Shown: positions 9,419 through 18,292, counted from the stretch's first letter. The stretch is DNA of 39,338 nucleotides from Staphylococcus rostri (GCF_002902145.1 NZ_PPRF01000009.1:1-39338); one strand, 5' to 3'. Translations and numbers: made by a program. The notes: generated by a model not told the origin, from the letters alone.

Positions 9419-10396
9419 ATGGATACAGCTACACATATCGCAATGGGTGTCAGTTTGACAGCACTTGCAACAACTGATCCAGCACTTGCAAATAACTTTG
9501 CAGCGACAGCTACTGTTATTATTGCAGGTTCTTTAATTCCCGATATAGATACTGTACTAAAATTTAAAAATAACGCAACCTATATTACCCACCATAGAGG
9601 GATCACACATTCAATTCCTTTTACCCTACTATGGCCATTATTAATTACGTTTATAACTTATATATTTTTCACCGGCGTATCACCTTTACACATTTGGCTT
9701 TGGGCGCAGTTAGCCGTCGCCCTTCACGTGTTCGTTGACATCTTTAATTCATACGGCACACAGGCATTACGCCCTTTCTCAAATAAATGGATTCAGCTGA
9801 GTGTCATTAACACGTTTGATCCTATTATTTTTACCATTCTATTGATAGCCATCGCAGTTTGGGCAATGGGCGTTCACCCGTATATGGTGTTCGGTCCTGT
9901 TTTATCGCTATTCGTTTGCTACTATATTCTGCGCTTTAAAATGCGAAGTTGGCTCAAAAAACAAGCGCTCAATCAAGTGCAACATCTCGGCAAACCAACC
10001 AAAGTGTTCATCGCACCAACGATTCGTTTCATGCAGTGGCGTATTGCTATCCAAACGGAACAACACGATTACGTTGGACGTAGTTATGGTAGAAACATCG
10101 TGTTTAGCGATAAAGTCAAACGTCAGCCGCTTCCAGATATTGATATAATGAAACCTGTAAGACGTGATCCAAATATCCGCGCGTTCTTAAACTTTTCATC
10201 TATTTATCGTTGGCATATTGAACATATTGATGACCATACAATGGAACTACGCCTGATTGATTTACGTTATTTAAAAAATGGCCATTATCAATTTGTCGCC
10301 ATTGCACACTTAGACAATGACCTCGAAGTTCTTCACTCATACACTGGCTGGGTATTTAGTGAAGACAAGTTAATGAAAAAACTCTATGCACACTAG
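9419..10396 (+). CDS. YfhP-type membrane-bound metal-dependent hydrolase
   Basis: An integral membrane protein of the DUF457/YdjM group of putative metal-dependent hydrolases. The N-terminus has the family motifs: MDTATHIAMG, then GSLIPDIDTV and HHRGITHSIPF, whose His and Asp residues are the likely metal ligands, and HVFVDIFNSYG. Several hydrophobic segments lie between residues 20 and 175; the remaining C-terminal part is soluble. The same gene next to mutY and recX is seen in other Firmicutes (yfhP in B. subtilis). No enzymatic substrate is known. The ribosome site is weak. A terminator follows at 10412-10452. Confidence 0.8.
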   Translation: MDTATHIAMGVSLTALATTDPALANNFAATATVIIAGSLIPDIDTVLKFKNNATYITHHRGITHSIPFTLLWPLLITFITYIFFTGVSPLHIWLWAQLAVALHVFVDIFNSYGTQALRPFSNKWIQLSVINTFDPIIFTILLIAIAVWAMGVHPYMVFGPVLSLFVCYYILRFKMRSWLKKQALNQVQHLGKPTKVFIAPTIRFMQWRIAIQTEQHDYVGRSYGRNIVFSDKVKRQPLPDIDIMKPVRRDPNIRAFLNFSSIYRWHIEHIDDHTMELRLIDLRYLKNGHYQFVAIAHLDNDLEVLHSYTGWVFSEDKLMKKLYAH

Positions 10397-10411
10397 CTTT
10401 TTAAAATATAG

Positions 10412-10452
10412 AAATCCCGACACACTTCCGAATTGAGAAGGTATCGGGATTT
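10412..10452. terminator. Bidirectional terminator
   Basis: AAATCCCGA (10412-10420) pairs with TCGGGATTT (10444-10452), followed by a T-run on the plus strand and a run of T on the minus strand. It separates the convergent YfhP-type gene and the ABC permease gene. Confidence 0.8.
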
Positions 10453-10460
10453 TTTATTGA

Positions 10461-11270
10461 TTAGACGTTAGCTGTCTCATCTTCTGTAGCTGTTTGTTGC
10501 GTATTCGTATGCTCATTCGGTTTTAGTTGTGTGACGTAATCTCTTAAGGCAAAGCTAAAGACGACCATCAGCCCCATAAAGCATAAAAAGTATAAATGAT
10601 AACCGAGATGATTGAGTGCATCATGCCCTACAATAACTGATTGCTGCATGCCATTTACCAAGTAGTAAAATGGGTTCAGCATCAGTAAATGCGTGACAAG
10701 GCTTGTTGTATTGTTCGGGATGTACAGCACCGGTACAAGCACAAATAACACGGCGGATACAATATAGAATATGCGATCTAATTTAGGATATAACATATAG
10801 ATAACACCGAGTAAAAATGACAGTGTCACGATAAAAAACATACTCATCAAACTATAAAATATAATACCCATCCATGTTGTCTCTGTGTTTATCGATTTCA
10901 ACCATGTCATCACAATCATCAACGCAAATAATGCGACGCTGTAAAATGCACCTGATAATACGACGTGTAAAAATGGGCTACTATTAAAGTGTCGTGTGAC
11001 GTAGTAATCTCTTGGAAAGAAACGATAGTTGTTATAAATCGCCACCCAAATCACCGCAAAAGTCACAATACCTGTGAGACGATAGTGAACGGCAATTTGT
11101 GTAACATCTACAGTACCTAATAGCTTGAAAATTACAGTTGTTAAAACCATCAACAAACTACTAATCAGTATTGTCATGAGCACCCAACGTCTATGCATTT
11201 TGACGCGATATAGTGCATAGCGCAAAAATCGAGGTATTTCATGAAAAAAACGTATGAAGCTCTCTATCAC
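10461..11270 (-). CDS. TarG-like ABC-2 type permease
   Basis: A 269-aa membrane protein with about six hydrophobic segments and the layout of ABC-2 polysaccharide/teichoic-acid permeases; the LLMLNPFYYLVNGMQQS motif resembles the conserved region of TarG. It starts at a GTG (11270) with AGGTGA six bases upstream, 10 bases after the stop of the ATPase-like gene, so the two form an operon and probably a complex. The true TarG/TarH wall teichoic acid exporter is normally encoded at the tar locus; this is a paralog. The transported substrate, if there is one, is unknown, because its partner seems unable to hydrolyse ATP. Confidence 0.7.
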   Translation of the reverse strand: MIESFIRFFHEIPRFLRYALYRVKMHRRWVLMTILISSLLMVLTTVIFKLLGTVDVTQIAVHYRLTGIVTFAVIWVAIYNNYRFFPRDYYVTRHFNSSPFLHVVLSGAFYSVALFALMIVMTWLKSINTETTWMGIIFYSLMSMFFIVTLSFLLGVIYMLYPKLDRIFYIVSAVLFVLVPVLYIPNNTTSLVTHLLMLNPFYYLVNGMQQSVIVGHDALNHLGYHLYFLCFMGLMVVFSFALRDYVTQLKPNEHTNTQQTATEDETANV

Positions 11271-11280
11271 GGACGCTCAC

Positions 11281-12810
11281 CTACAATTCTATAAAAATCC
11301 ATTGATGTGCTTTAAAATCAGCAATATAGTAGCCCGCTTCAGTTTTAGCTACCCAAAAGTCATCATCAATGTTAAATTTCTCTTTTAATTGCTCTTCTTT
11401 CACAATTGGAAATTGATAACCGATTAACTTGTTTTGATCATCAAATAACATCGCAATCGGTTGTTCTAAAATCGGTTCAACATAGCGATTTTTCTTTTCA
11501 GGAACGAGTGTTTCATTCACTGTACGATGTGATTTGTGTAGTTCACCATTAAAATAGTCAACATAGTTAATGTAATTATTCTTCATAAATGGCGCTAACG
11601 TTTCTCTCTCAACATCGTTATATAATGCTGCCGGATTCACATAATAGAACTTTTCTTTCGGCACACTATACGTTTCACCATTCAACGTTACACGATATTT
11701 ACGCTTGTTTTCCCCCGTAATTGTCGCAACTGTATGATACGGTATTTTTACTTCATTACCCTTCTTCTGTATAGGCGCAAGTGTCGCTTCTTGTGATGTC
11801 ACGATACCATATGCTAACTTTTCAACATATTGGTCTTCTGCTTGCTCAGTCAGTCCATTTCGCGATGTAAATTGTGACGTATCTAACTTACCTAAGTCAT
11901 TAAAAATAAACAGTCCTGACACAACCATACCTGCAAGAAAAATGGCTGTCCACGTCCATATACGAGACAAAAATACTGGCGGCTTCGCATGATGATAACG
12001 CTCAATACGTTTAAAGTTATACGTTAACTCCGGCATTCTCGAACGATTGCGCTTCCAGTCTTCATCAAAATGTTCTAACGCCTCTGGTGACTCAATACTT
12101 TTTCTGTCTTGTTCATGACGTTCAAACGCTGGTACGACTTGCTTAACGAAGCCTTCCATGCGCAATTGGCCATGTGATATCCACGCAATATAGTTGCTGA
12201 CAGCTTTAATTTTTGAAATATCGTTATCTATCGCAATCCATGTTAAACCATCGTTAACGTACTCCGTCACCATCGTCTTTGCTTTTTCAAAAAAGTCGGC
12301 ATCTAAATAAGAAAGTAAGTGACTTAATATAATAATTTCCGCATTGGACGAACGCGCTAAACTGAACATGAGTTGTGCATACTGTTCATCAGTCAAGTTA
12401 CGCACGAGCTCATATTTATGATCTGCCAAATGTGCATACTTAATAACTTGTATGACTTTATGCTCTGGCACTTCGTCTTCATACAACTGAATGACATCAT
12501 TCACATAATCGATGACTTTCACTTGTTCAACTGTTTTCTGGTTCATATTCGCATAAAACAAAGACGCCTTACGCACAACGCGTCCTTTATCAGGCGGAAC
12601 TGTCCCTGCAAGTATTTCACCAACTAATGATTTAGATGAGGCAGGTTCACCAATAATACCGAGCGCTTCTCCTTGATAGATATGTAATGAAATATTGTTC
12701 AATTCAATATCTTCAGGTTGATAGCTAAAGGGCTTAAGCACATTCTGCTTCTTTTGGTTGCGGTAATAGTGTGTAACGTTGATCATCTTCAACACAATTG
12801 CATTACTCAT
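11281..12810 (-). CDS. TagH/TarH-like ABC protein with degenerate ATPase motifs and an extracellular domain
   Basis: A 509-aa protein with an ABC-ATPase-like domain (about 1-230), one transmembrane helix (about 284-303) and a C-terminal part of about 200 residues predicted outside the cell, the same order as in B. subtilis TagH. The ATPase motifs are broken. Walker A reads GEPASSKS, keeping Lys60 but losing two glycines. The signature is LTDEQ in place of LSGGQ. Walker B reads IILSH, with Ser163 for Asp and His164 for the catalytic Glu, and the switch His is Asn196 (AIDND). Only the D-loop Asp170 remains. It probably does not hydrolyse ATP by itself. It is followed by a TarG-like permease and preceded by yfhH and recX. 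I infer a structural or regulatory partner of an envelope transporter. Confidence 0.72.
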   Translation of the reverse strand: MSNAIVLKMINVTHYYRNQKKQNVLKPFSYQPEDIELNNISLHIYQGEALGIIGEPASSKSLVGEILAGTVPPDKGRVVRKASLFYANMNQKTVEQVKVIDYVNDVIQLYEDEVPEHKVIQVIKYAHLADHKYELVRNLTDEQYAQLMFSLARSSNAEIIILSHLLSYLDADFFEKAKTMVTEYVNDGLTWIAIDNDISKIKAVSNYIAWISHGQLRMEGFVKQVVPAFERHEQDRKSIESPEALEHFDEDWKRNRSRMPELTYNFKRIERYHHAKPPVFLSRIWTWTAIFLAGMVVSGLFIFNDLGKLDTSQFTSRNGLTEQAEDQYVEKLAYGIVTSQEATLAPIQKKGNEVKIPYHTVATITGENKRKYRVTLNGETYSVPKEKFYYVNPAALYNDVERETLAPFMKNNYINYVDYFNGELHKSHRTVNETLVPEKKNRYVEPILEQPIAMLFDDQNKLIGYQFPIVKEEQLKEKFNIDDDFWVAKTEAGYYIADFKAHQWIFIEL

Positions 12811-12825
12811 CTGCGTAAACCCCTT

Positions 12826-13140
12826 CTATAATTTTAATAAAGAGAGCGGCAAGCCTTCTTCAAAGCGAACACTATTAATACGGTAACCCCATGCAAATAC
12901 ACCTTTTAGACGTTCTACTTTGAAATGGTCTTCCGAACCGTCTTGAAGCGGATAAATTTTACCAATTTCAATCGTCTCGGGATCTACCAAATAGCTTTCC
13001 GCAATCACTACTTTGTTTTGGTATACATCATATTCATTCATAATACCATTCATTTCAGCTTTGCGCATTTTTTCTTTATATGTCTGTATTTCATGAAAAA
13101 TTTCTTGGCGATTCATCTCACTTAGACGTTTATTATTCAT
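12826..13140 (-). CDS. YfhH family protein (DUF1811)
   Basis: A small soluble protein of 104 aa recognisable as the YfhH/DUF1811 family: a helical N-terminus (MNNKRLSEMNRQEI) followed by a beta-rich part ending in VERLKGVFAWGYRI. Function is unknown; the fold has been compared to SH3-like barrels. I choose the ATG at 13140, which overlaps the end of recX by 8 bases, over a GTG 12 bases upstream, because the family starts MNNKRLSEM. The overlap places it in a recX operon, and the TarH-like gene follows after 15 bases. Confidence 0.78.
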   Translation of the reverse strand: MNNKRLSEMNRQEIFHEIQTYKEKMRKAEMNGIMNEYDVYQNKVVIAESYLVDPETIEIGKIYPLQDGSEDHFKVERLKGVFAWGYRINSVRFEEGLPLSLLKL

Positions 13141-13936
13141 CTTCAATACCACTCTCTCTTAGTTTTCGTTGGACGTCGTCATATGTATAACCTTTTCGCA
13201 TTAAAGCCTCGATTGTTTTCATCGTCAATTGACGTCCGTCATAGCGTTTTCGATATTTATTATAAAATTTCTCTAGATCTCGTTGCAATAAGTTATCGAT
13301 GATTTCTGGGTCTTGTTCAAAATCTAATGCATCGATAACCGCATTGATCGTCTCAAGTTGATAACCTTTCTGCATCAGTCCTTGTTGCACTTGTTGTCTC
13401 ACTTTAGCAACCGGCCCCTTTTTTTGACGGACAATCTTTTCCGCCACTTGATAAATCTGATCAAAGGATTGTTCAGCGACATACTGTTCAACACCCGCTT
13501 CAATCAATGGTCTTTCGATCCCTGCTTTATAGAGCTTTTGGCGAAAGATTTCCGGCCCTTTATCTGTTGTACGCAACATCGTATTTTTTAGGCTCTCAAC
13601 ATAATCTTCATGATCAATGAGTCCGAGCCTTTCACAGTAAGCAATCGCTTCAGCAATAACTGTCTCTGAATAGTCTTTGTCAGCTAAATGCTTTTCAATT
13701 TCATGACGGGTACGTTTACGATGTGATAAATAATGCAGTGCTTGATTGTTCGCTTGTTGTTGATATTCACGCGCAAGGATACGCTCTAATTGTGCGTCAT
13801 CAACACGATCGCCCTTTTTTAAGTTAAATGCAACGAGCGTGTCTATAGAAATACCTGCTTTAAATTCGCCGTCTATGTACAAGTTGAATCGTTCTTGATC
13901 TTTCTTCTGAACTTCAATTTTTGAAATAACTGACAT
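13133..13936 (-). CDS. recX: Regulatory protein RecX
   Basis: RecX binds RecA filaments and inhibits recombinase activity. At 267 aa this is the long staphylococcal form with three-helix repeats: examples are RTRHEIEKHLADKDYSE near residue 75 and GPEIFRQKLYKAGIERP near 130. The start ATG at 13936 is preceded by GGAGGGGG four bases away. A minus-strand TATAAT lies at 13975-13980. It heads an operon with yfhH and probably the TarH/TarG-like pair. Confidence 0.9.
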   Translation of the reverse strand: MSVISKIEVQKKDQERFNLYIDGEFKAGISIDTLVAFNLKKGDRVDDAQLERILAREYQQQANNQALHYLSHRKRTRHEIEKHLADKDYSETVIAEAIAYCERLGLIDHEDYVESLKNTMLRTTDKGPEIFRQKLYKAGIERPLIEAGVEQYVAEQSFDQIYQVAEKIVRQKKGPVAKVRQQVQQGLMQKGYQLETINAVIDALDFEQDPEIIDNLLQRDLEKFYNKYRKRYDGRQLTMKTIEALMRKGYTYDDVQRKLRESGIEDE

Positions 13937-13974
13937 TTGTCCCCCTCCAATCCACTAGCTTATCTTATGTACTT

Positions 13975-13980
13975 ATTATA
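13975..13980 (-). promoter_or_regulatory. recX promoter -10 element
   Basis: A perfect TATAAT on the minus strand, about 40 bases upstream of the recX start; the -35 region (TTCAAC, 16 bases further) is weak. It lies just after the sgtB terminator, so recX is likely to have its own transcript. Confidence 0.45.
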
Positions 13981-14037
13981 AGTGAATTTGAAATATGTTG
14001 AAAACAACTGATACGCATTTCTGTGAATTCGTCAAAA

Positions 14038-14079
14038 AATCCCACTCGACCATGTCGTAACATGAGTTTGCGTGGGATT
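14038..14079 (-). terminator. sgtB terminator
   Basis: AATCCCAC (14038-14045) pairs with GTGGGATT (14072-14079), with further pairing inside (ACTC/GAGT). On the minus strand the hairpin follows the sgtB stop and runs into six T. Confidence 0.85.
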
Positions 14080-14092
14080 GTATTGCGACTGA

Positions 14093-14899
14093 TTATTGAC
14101 CGTCTAGTTGTTGTAACGCCTTAATGTATTGCGCTTCCGTAATATAATTTTGTTGTTTCATTTTTTCTAAAGTCATTTTCGTACGGTTAATAAATGATGC
14201 CGACATATTATTCACATTGTAAACAGAGGGTGCATTCACTTTACTTGCTAAAATCGCACTCTGCAATACTGTGATTTGTGGCAAATTCGTATTGTTAATA
14301 TTCGTTGTCGTACCAAAGTAATAATTCGCAGCTGACTCAATCGTATAACTGCTATCTCCAAAAAAGATATTATTTAAGTAATAACTCAGAATTTCATCTT
14401 TGTCATACTCATCTTCAACTCGCCATGCGACAAACATTTCCTTCAGCTTACGTGTTACAGTTTGCTGATTGTCATAATAATAATTCTTTACCAACTGTTG
14501 CGTAATTGTACTGCCGCCTTGTAAACGATCTGGATCTTTAATTGATGTGAAAATAGCACGGATACTCCCTCTAAAATCAACGCCATGATGATCATAAAAA
14601 CGTCTATCTTCCACGGCAACAAATGCACCCTTCGTATAGCTCGGCATATATTCACCATCCACATACGTTGCTTTCTGTTCAATTTGTACTAAGTCAGAAA
14701 CATCTGCGCGCTGTGCCAAGAAAAACATCAATCCTACAAATAAAATGGCACAAATCAAGATACCAAAAAGGGTTGAGCGAAAAATGCGTCTTGGTCGTCG
14801 CTTGCTTGGTGGCGTTCCTACCGGTCGATAATACGTGTTATAACGCGGTTCGTTTGGCTGTTCTTGCTGCATTTGGCGAATTCGGTCAGATCTTCTCAT
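14093..14899 (-). CDS. sgtB: Monofunctional peptidoglycan glycosyltransferase (SgtB/Mgt)
   Basis: A membrane-anchored GT51 enzyme that polymerises lipid II into glycan strands. It has a cytoplasmic basic N-terminus, one transmembrane helix (about 42-62) and an extracellular GT51 domain. The catalytic Glu97 is in VAVEDRRFYDHHG; GGSTITQQLVKN, RKLKEMFVAWRVE and EILSYYLNNIFFG are the other family motifs. At 268 aa it matches S. aureus Mgt. The start ATG at 14899 has AGGTCATC upstream. In S. aureus this gene belongs to the VraSR cell-wall stress regulon; the vra operon is also in this window. Confidence 0.95.
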   Translation of the reverse strand: MRRSDRIRQMQQEQPNEPRYNTYYRPVGTPPSKRRPRRIFRSTLFGILICAILFVGLMFFLAQRADVSDLVQIEQKATYVDGEYMPSYTKGAFVAVEDRRFYDHHGVDFRGSIRAIFTSIKDPDRLQGGSTITQQLVKNYYYDNQQTVTRKLKEMFVAWRVEDEYDKDEILSYYLNNIFFGDSSYTIESAANYYFGTTTNINNTNLPQITVLQSAILASKVNAPSVYNVNNMSASFINRTKMTLEKMKQQNYITEAQYIKALQQLDGQ

Positions 14900-14997
14900 G
14901 CATGATGACCTACTTTCTCTAGTCTTATTAATGTGAGTTTATCAAGTATTGCGCTTTTAATCTATACTATTTGTATAAAATCAGTCCCAAGCATGAG

Positions 14998-15006
14998 TGT
15001 TATAAT
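14998..15006 (+). promoter_or_regulatory. Probable extended -10 promoter of the pyruvate oxidase gene
   Basis: TGTTATAAT is a perfect -10 hexamer (15001-15006) with the TGn extension, 57 bases upstream of the start codon. No good -35 element is seen at the right distance, as is common for extended -10 promoters. Confidence 0.5.
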
Positions 15007-15062
15007 CGCTAAAAATTGGGTATACAGTAAGCAGTCTTATTTTGAGAAAGGAAGTATGTCAT

Positions 15063-16808
15063 ATGGCAAAAGTAAAAGCAAACATGGGATTGATTCGTGC
15101 ATTAGAAGCTTGGGATATCGATCATGTCTACGGTATTCCTGGTGACTCTATCGATGCAGTCGTTGATGGATTGAAGACGGTAGAATCAACAATTAAGTTT
15201 GTACATGTACGCCATGAAGAAGTTGCAAGTCTTTCAGCTGCAGCTTATACAAAATTAACAGGTAAAATCGGTGTCGCACTCGGTATTGGTGGTCCCGGCG
15301 CAATTCATCTTTTAAATGGTATGTATGACGCCAAAATGGATAACGTGCCACAACTGATTCTTGCAGGACAAGCAGACAGTGACAAACTTGGTACAAAAGC
15401 ATTCCAAGAAGTTGACTTACCACACTTATTTGAAGATGTTGCAGTCTACAACTATCAATTGAAAGACAGTGACGCACCACGCATTTTTGATATTGTGGAT
15501 GAAGCGATTCGTACCGCATACCGTAAAAATGGTGTCGCTGTATTAACATTACCTAATAATATTTTGAACACTAAAATTGACGCACAGTTTCCAGATCAAG
15601 TCGATCGTACAATTGATACCCCTCAACCAGCGCCAGCACATCAAATTGAACAAGCAGCTGCGTTACTCAATAAAAGTAAAAAACCTGTCGTGCTTGTTGG
15701 TCTTGGCGCGAAACATGCGAAAGACGAAGTGAAGGCGTTTATTGAAAAAGCGAAAATACCAACAATGGTCACATTACCAGCGAAAACAGTCGTTGGCGAT
15801 GATCATCCATATAACTTAGGTAATATCGGTAAGATTGGTACAAAACCATCCTACCAAGCAATGCAAAATGCCGACTTGCTTATTATGATTGGTACCAACT
15901 ATCCTTACGTGGATTACCTACCTAAAAAAGATATTGCGGCAATTCAAATCGATCGTGATACAAATGCAATTGGTCATCGTTTTAATATCGATGCCCCTAT
16001 CGTTGGCGATACAAAGTTAGCATTACAAGCATTGAATGACGCAATTGATCCAGTTGAGAAACGACCATTCTTGAACGAAATGCTCGAACATAAAAAAACT
16101 TGGGAGCAATGGATGCAAGAAGATCGTGCGAACACTGGCGAACCAATTCGTCCAGAACGCTTAATGGATGCGATTAATAAAGTGATCACACCAAATACAG
16201 TTGTTGCAGCAGATGTAGGTACTTCAACTGTTTGGTCAACACGTTATTTAAATTTAGGCGTAAATAACCACTTTATTATTTCAAGCTGGCTCGGTACAAT
16301 GGGTTGCGCCCTTCCGACTGCCATTGCTTCTCGAATCGCATTTCCTGAGCGACCAGTTATCGCAATCTCCGGTGACGGTGCATTTGAAATGATTATGCAA
16401 GACTTTGCGACAGCTGTTCAGTATCGTATGCCAATGGTAATCTTTGTATTGAACAACCAAGAATTATCGTTTATTAAATACGAACAACAAGCTGCCGGTG
16501 AATTGGAATACGGTATTTCATTTAGCGATATGGACTTTGCGAAGTTTGCTGAAATTTGTGGTGGTATCGGTTATACATTAAAAGACCCAGCAGATGTAGA
16601 TGCCATTGTACAAACCGCTGTACAACAACACAAACCAGTTATCGTTAATGTTTATGTTGATCCGAACGCTGCACCACTTCCAGGTAAAATTGTGCCTGAA
16701 GAAGCGAAAAACTATGCAAAATGGGCATACCGTAGTTTAACAGAAGATGGCAAACTCGCATTAGATGAAATGCCACCTATGTCAACAGCTGCAAAACGTT
16801 TCTTATAA
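15063..16808 (+). CDS. cidC: Pyruvate oxidase (CidC-like)
   Basis: A thiamine-diphosphate and FAD enzyme that turns pyruvate into acetate and CO2 and passes electrons to the membrane quinone pool. The sequence closely follows S. aureus CidC over 581 aa. The N-terminal TPP-pyrimidine domain has YGIPGDSID and the HEE triad at 51-53. The central part (about 190-330) binds FAD. The C-terminal TPP motif runs from GDGAFEMIMQDF to VLNN. I start at the ATG at 15063, with AAAGGAAG eight bases upstream. In S. aureus cidC lies in the cidABC operon; here it has its own terminator (16820-16861) and no cidAB neighbours, next to the peptidoglycan genes. Confidence 0.88.
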   Translation: MAKVKANMGLIRALEAWDIDHVYGIPGDSIDAVVDGLKTVESTIKFVHVRHEEVASLSAAAYTKLTGKIGVALGIGGPGAIHLLNGMYDAKMDNVPQLILAGQADSDKLGTKAFQEVDLPHLFEDVAVYNYQLKDSDAPRIFDIVDEAIRTAYRKNGVAVLTLPNNILNTKIDAQFPDQVDRTIDTPQPAPAHQIEQAAALLNKSKKPVVLVGLGAKHAKDEVKAFIEKAKIPTMVTLPAKTVVGDDHPYNLGNIGKIGTKPSYQAMQNADLLIMIGTNYPYVDYLPKKDIAAIQIDRDTNAIGHRFNIDAPIVGDTKLALQALNDAIDPVEKRPFLNEMLEHKKTWEQWMQEDRANTGEPIRPERLMDAINKVITPNTVVAADVGTSTVWSTRYLNLGVNNHFIISSWLGTMGCALPTAIASRIAFPERPVIAISGDGAFEMIMQDFATAVQYRMPMVIFVLNNQELSFIKYEQQAAGELEYGISFSDMDFAKFAEICGGIGYTLKDPADVDAIVQTAVQQHKPVIVNVYVDPNAAPLPGKIVPEEAKNYAKWAYRSLTEDGKLALDEMPPMSTAAKRFL

Positions 16809-16819
16809 TTGATATATAC

Positions 16820-16861
16820 AAGGCAGATACACTTCATGATTTACGTAAGGGTATCTGCCTT
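16820..16861 (+). terminator. Terminator of the pyruvate oxidase gene
   Basis: AAGGCAGATAC (16820-16830) pairs perfectly with GTATCTGCCTT (16851-16861) and is followed by a T-run, 12 bases after the stop codon. Confidence 0.88.
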
Positions 16862-16888
16862 TTTATACACTTTTATTATATTGAATCA

Positions 16889-16916
16889 TTGATTTACTCA
16901 TATATTCATTTATAAT
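16889..16916 (+). promoter_or_regulatory. Promoter of the FemABX-family gene
   Basis: TTGATT (16889-16894) and TATAAT (16911-16916) are 16 bases apart, 52 bases before the start codon. Together with the terminator upstream this makes the gene an independent unit. Confidence 0.6.
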
Positions 16917-16967
16917 AAGGTTATGTAATTTTTTAGGTCTTATTATATGGTATGGAGGGGTTTATCA

Positions 16968-18188
16968 ATGAAATTCACAAATCTTACAGAGGATGAATAT
17001 GCACAGTTTGTTAACGAACGACCGAGTCATTTTACACAGTCTGTGCAACGTTATCAAGCGGACAGCAATACATATCTTGTGGGGGTCAAAGATGATGAAG
17101 GGAATGTAATTGCTGCATGTTTATTAACTGCATCACGCACACTAAAGTTTTTCAAATATTTTTATACACAACGTGGACCTGTCATGGACTTTCAAAACAC
17201 AGCACTTGTCCACTTTTTCTTTAAAAACTTGACTAAATACTTAAAGAAACTAGGTGGCCTTTACGTTCGTGTCGATCCTTATGTTGTTTTAAATAAAAGA
17301 ACTGCAGACGGTGAAATTGTAACATCATATGATCATCGTGCTTGGTTTAATACAATGGAACAACTAGGATACACACATCAGGGCTATACAACTGGTATTC
17401 CGAAAGTCAGTCAAGTACGCTGGTTATCCGTATTAGATATGCAAGGTAAAGCCCCTGATCAAATATTAAAAGAAATGGATTATCAAACACGTCGTAATAT
17501 TAAAAAGACGTATGAAATGGGTGTTAAAGTCCGTACACTTTCCATTGATGAAACAGATCGTTTTTATAAGCTCAATCAAATGGCTGAAGAGAAGCACAAT
17601 TTTACATTCCGCAACTTTGAATTCTTTAAAAATATCCAAAGAATCTACGGCGATAACATCACTTTAAAACTCGCCTATATTGATTTGAATGAATATAAAC
17701 AAGAATTGACAACAAAGCTCGCTAATTTAGAAAATGACTATCAAGAAATTCAAGAGAAATTGGCAGAAAGTCCAAACTCGAAAAAGAATAAGACGAAAGC
17801 AACGCAACTGACACAACAATTACAGAGCACACAACGTAAATTAGATGATACGGATGCATTAATCGCTTCAGACGGTCCAATTTTAGACTTGGCAGCTGCT
17901 GTATTTATTTTCAATCACTATGAAATGTATTACTTATCTAGTGGATCGAATCCTAAATATAATGCGTATATGGGCGCGTATCGTTTACAGTGGGAAATGA
18001 TGAACTTTGCCAAAGAGCGCAATATCGATCGCTATAACTTCTATGGTATTACTGGCGTATTTAACGAAACAGCAGATGACTATGGCGTACAACAATTCAA
18101 AAAAGGCTTTAATGCGCATGTAGAAGAATATGTCGGTGACTTTATTAAACCATTGCGTCCACTACTCTATCGCTTGGTTAATAGATAA
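16968..18188 (+). CDS. FemABX-family aminoacyltransferase (FmhA/FmhC-like)
   Basis: Fem enzymes use aminoacyl-tRNA to add glycine or serine to the peptidoglycan interpeptide of lipid II. This 406-aa protein shows the Fem layout: N-terminal motifs SHFTQSV, GVKDDEGNVIAACLLTA and KYFYTQRGPVMD, a long charged coiled-coil arm (about 245-305), and the C-terminal RYNFYGITG and KKGFNAHVEEYVGDF. From memory it looks closer to S. aureus FmhA/FmhC, which insert serine and change lysostaphin sensitivity, than to FemA, FemB or FemX, so I give no symbol. The ATG at 16968 has GGAGGGG seven bases upstream; an earlier in-frame ATG has no ribosome site. It is a good candidate to alter the cross-bridge in this species. 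Confidence 0.85.
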   Translation: MKFTNLTEDEYAQFVNERPSHFTQSVQRYQADSNTYLVGVKDDEGNVIAACLLTASRTLKFFKYFYTQRGPVMDFQNTALVHFFFKNLTKYLKKLGGLYVRVDPYVVLNKRTADGEIVTSYDHRAWFNTMEQLGYTHQGYTTGIPKVSQVRWLSVLDMQGKAPDQILKEMDYQTRRNIKKTYEMGVKVRTLSIDETDRFYKLNQMAEEKHNFTFRNFEFFKNIQRIYGDNITLKLAYIDLNEYKQELTTKLANLENDYQEIQEKLAESPNSKKNKTKATQLTQQLQSTQRKLDDTDALIASDGPILDLAAAVFIFNHYEMYYLSSGSNPKYNAYMGAYRLQWEMMNFAKERNIDRYNFYGITGVFNETADDYGVQQFKKGFNAHVEEYVGDFIKPLRPLLYRLVNR

Positions 18189-18237
18189 TAATGAGATTCA
18201 CGTCTCACGCCTCTAACAAAACAAATTATCAGCAACT

Positions 18238-18287
18238 AAAAAGAACACTTTATGACTGAAAACATCGCGTCATAAAGTGTTCTTTTT
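18238..18287. terminator. Bidirectional terminator
   Basis: A perfect 19-base stem (18238-18256 with 18269-18287) around a 12-base loop, with A- and T-runs at its ends. It serves both the plus-strand Fem-like gene and the convergent PfpI gene. Confidence 0.92.
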
Positions 18288-18292
18288 AAATA

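Noticed and set aside
14911-14925. ACT-N6-AGT motif near the sgtB start, considered as a VraR site
   Set aside because: Only six fixed bases match and it lies almost at the ribosome site, too close to the start for an activator. It would occur often by chance.
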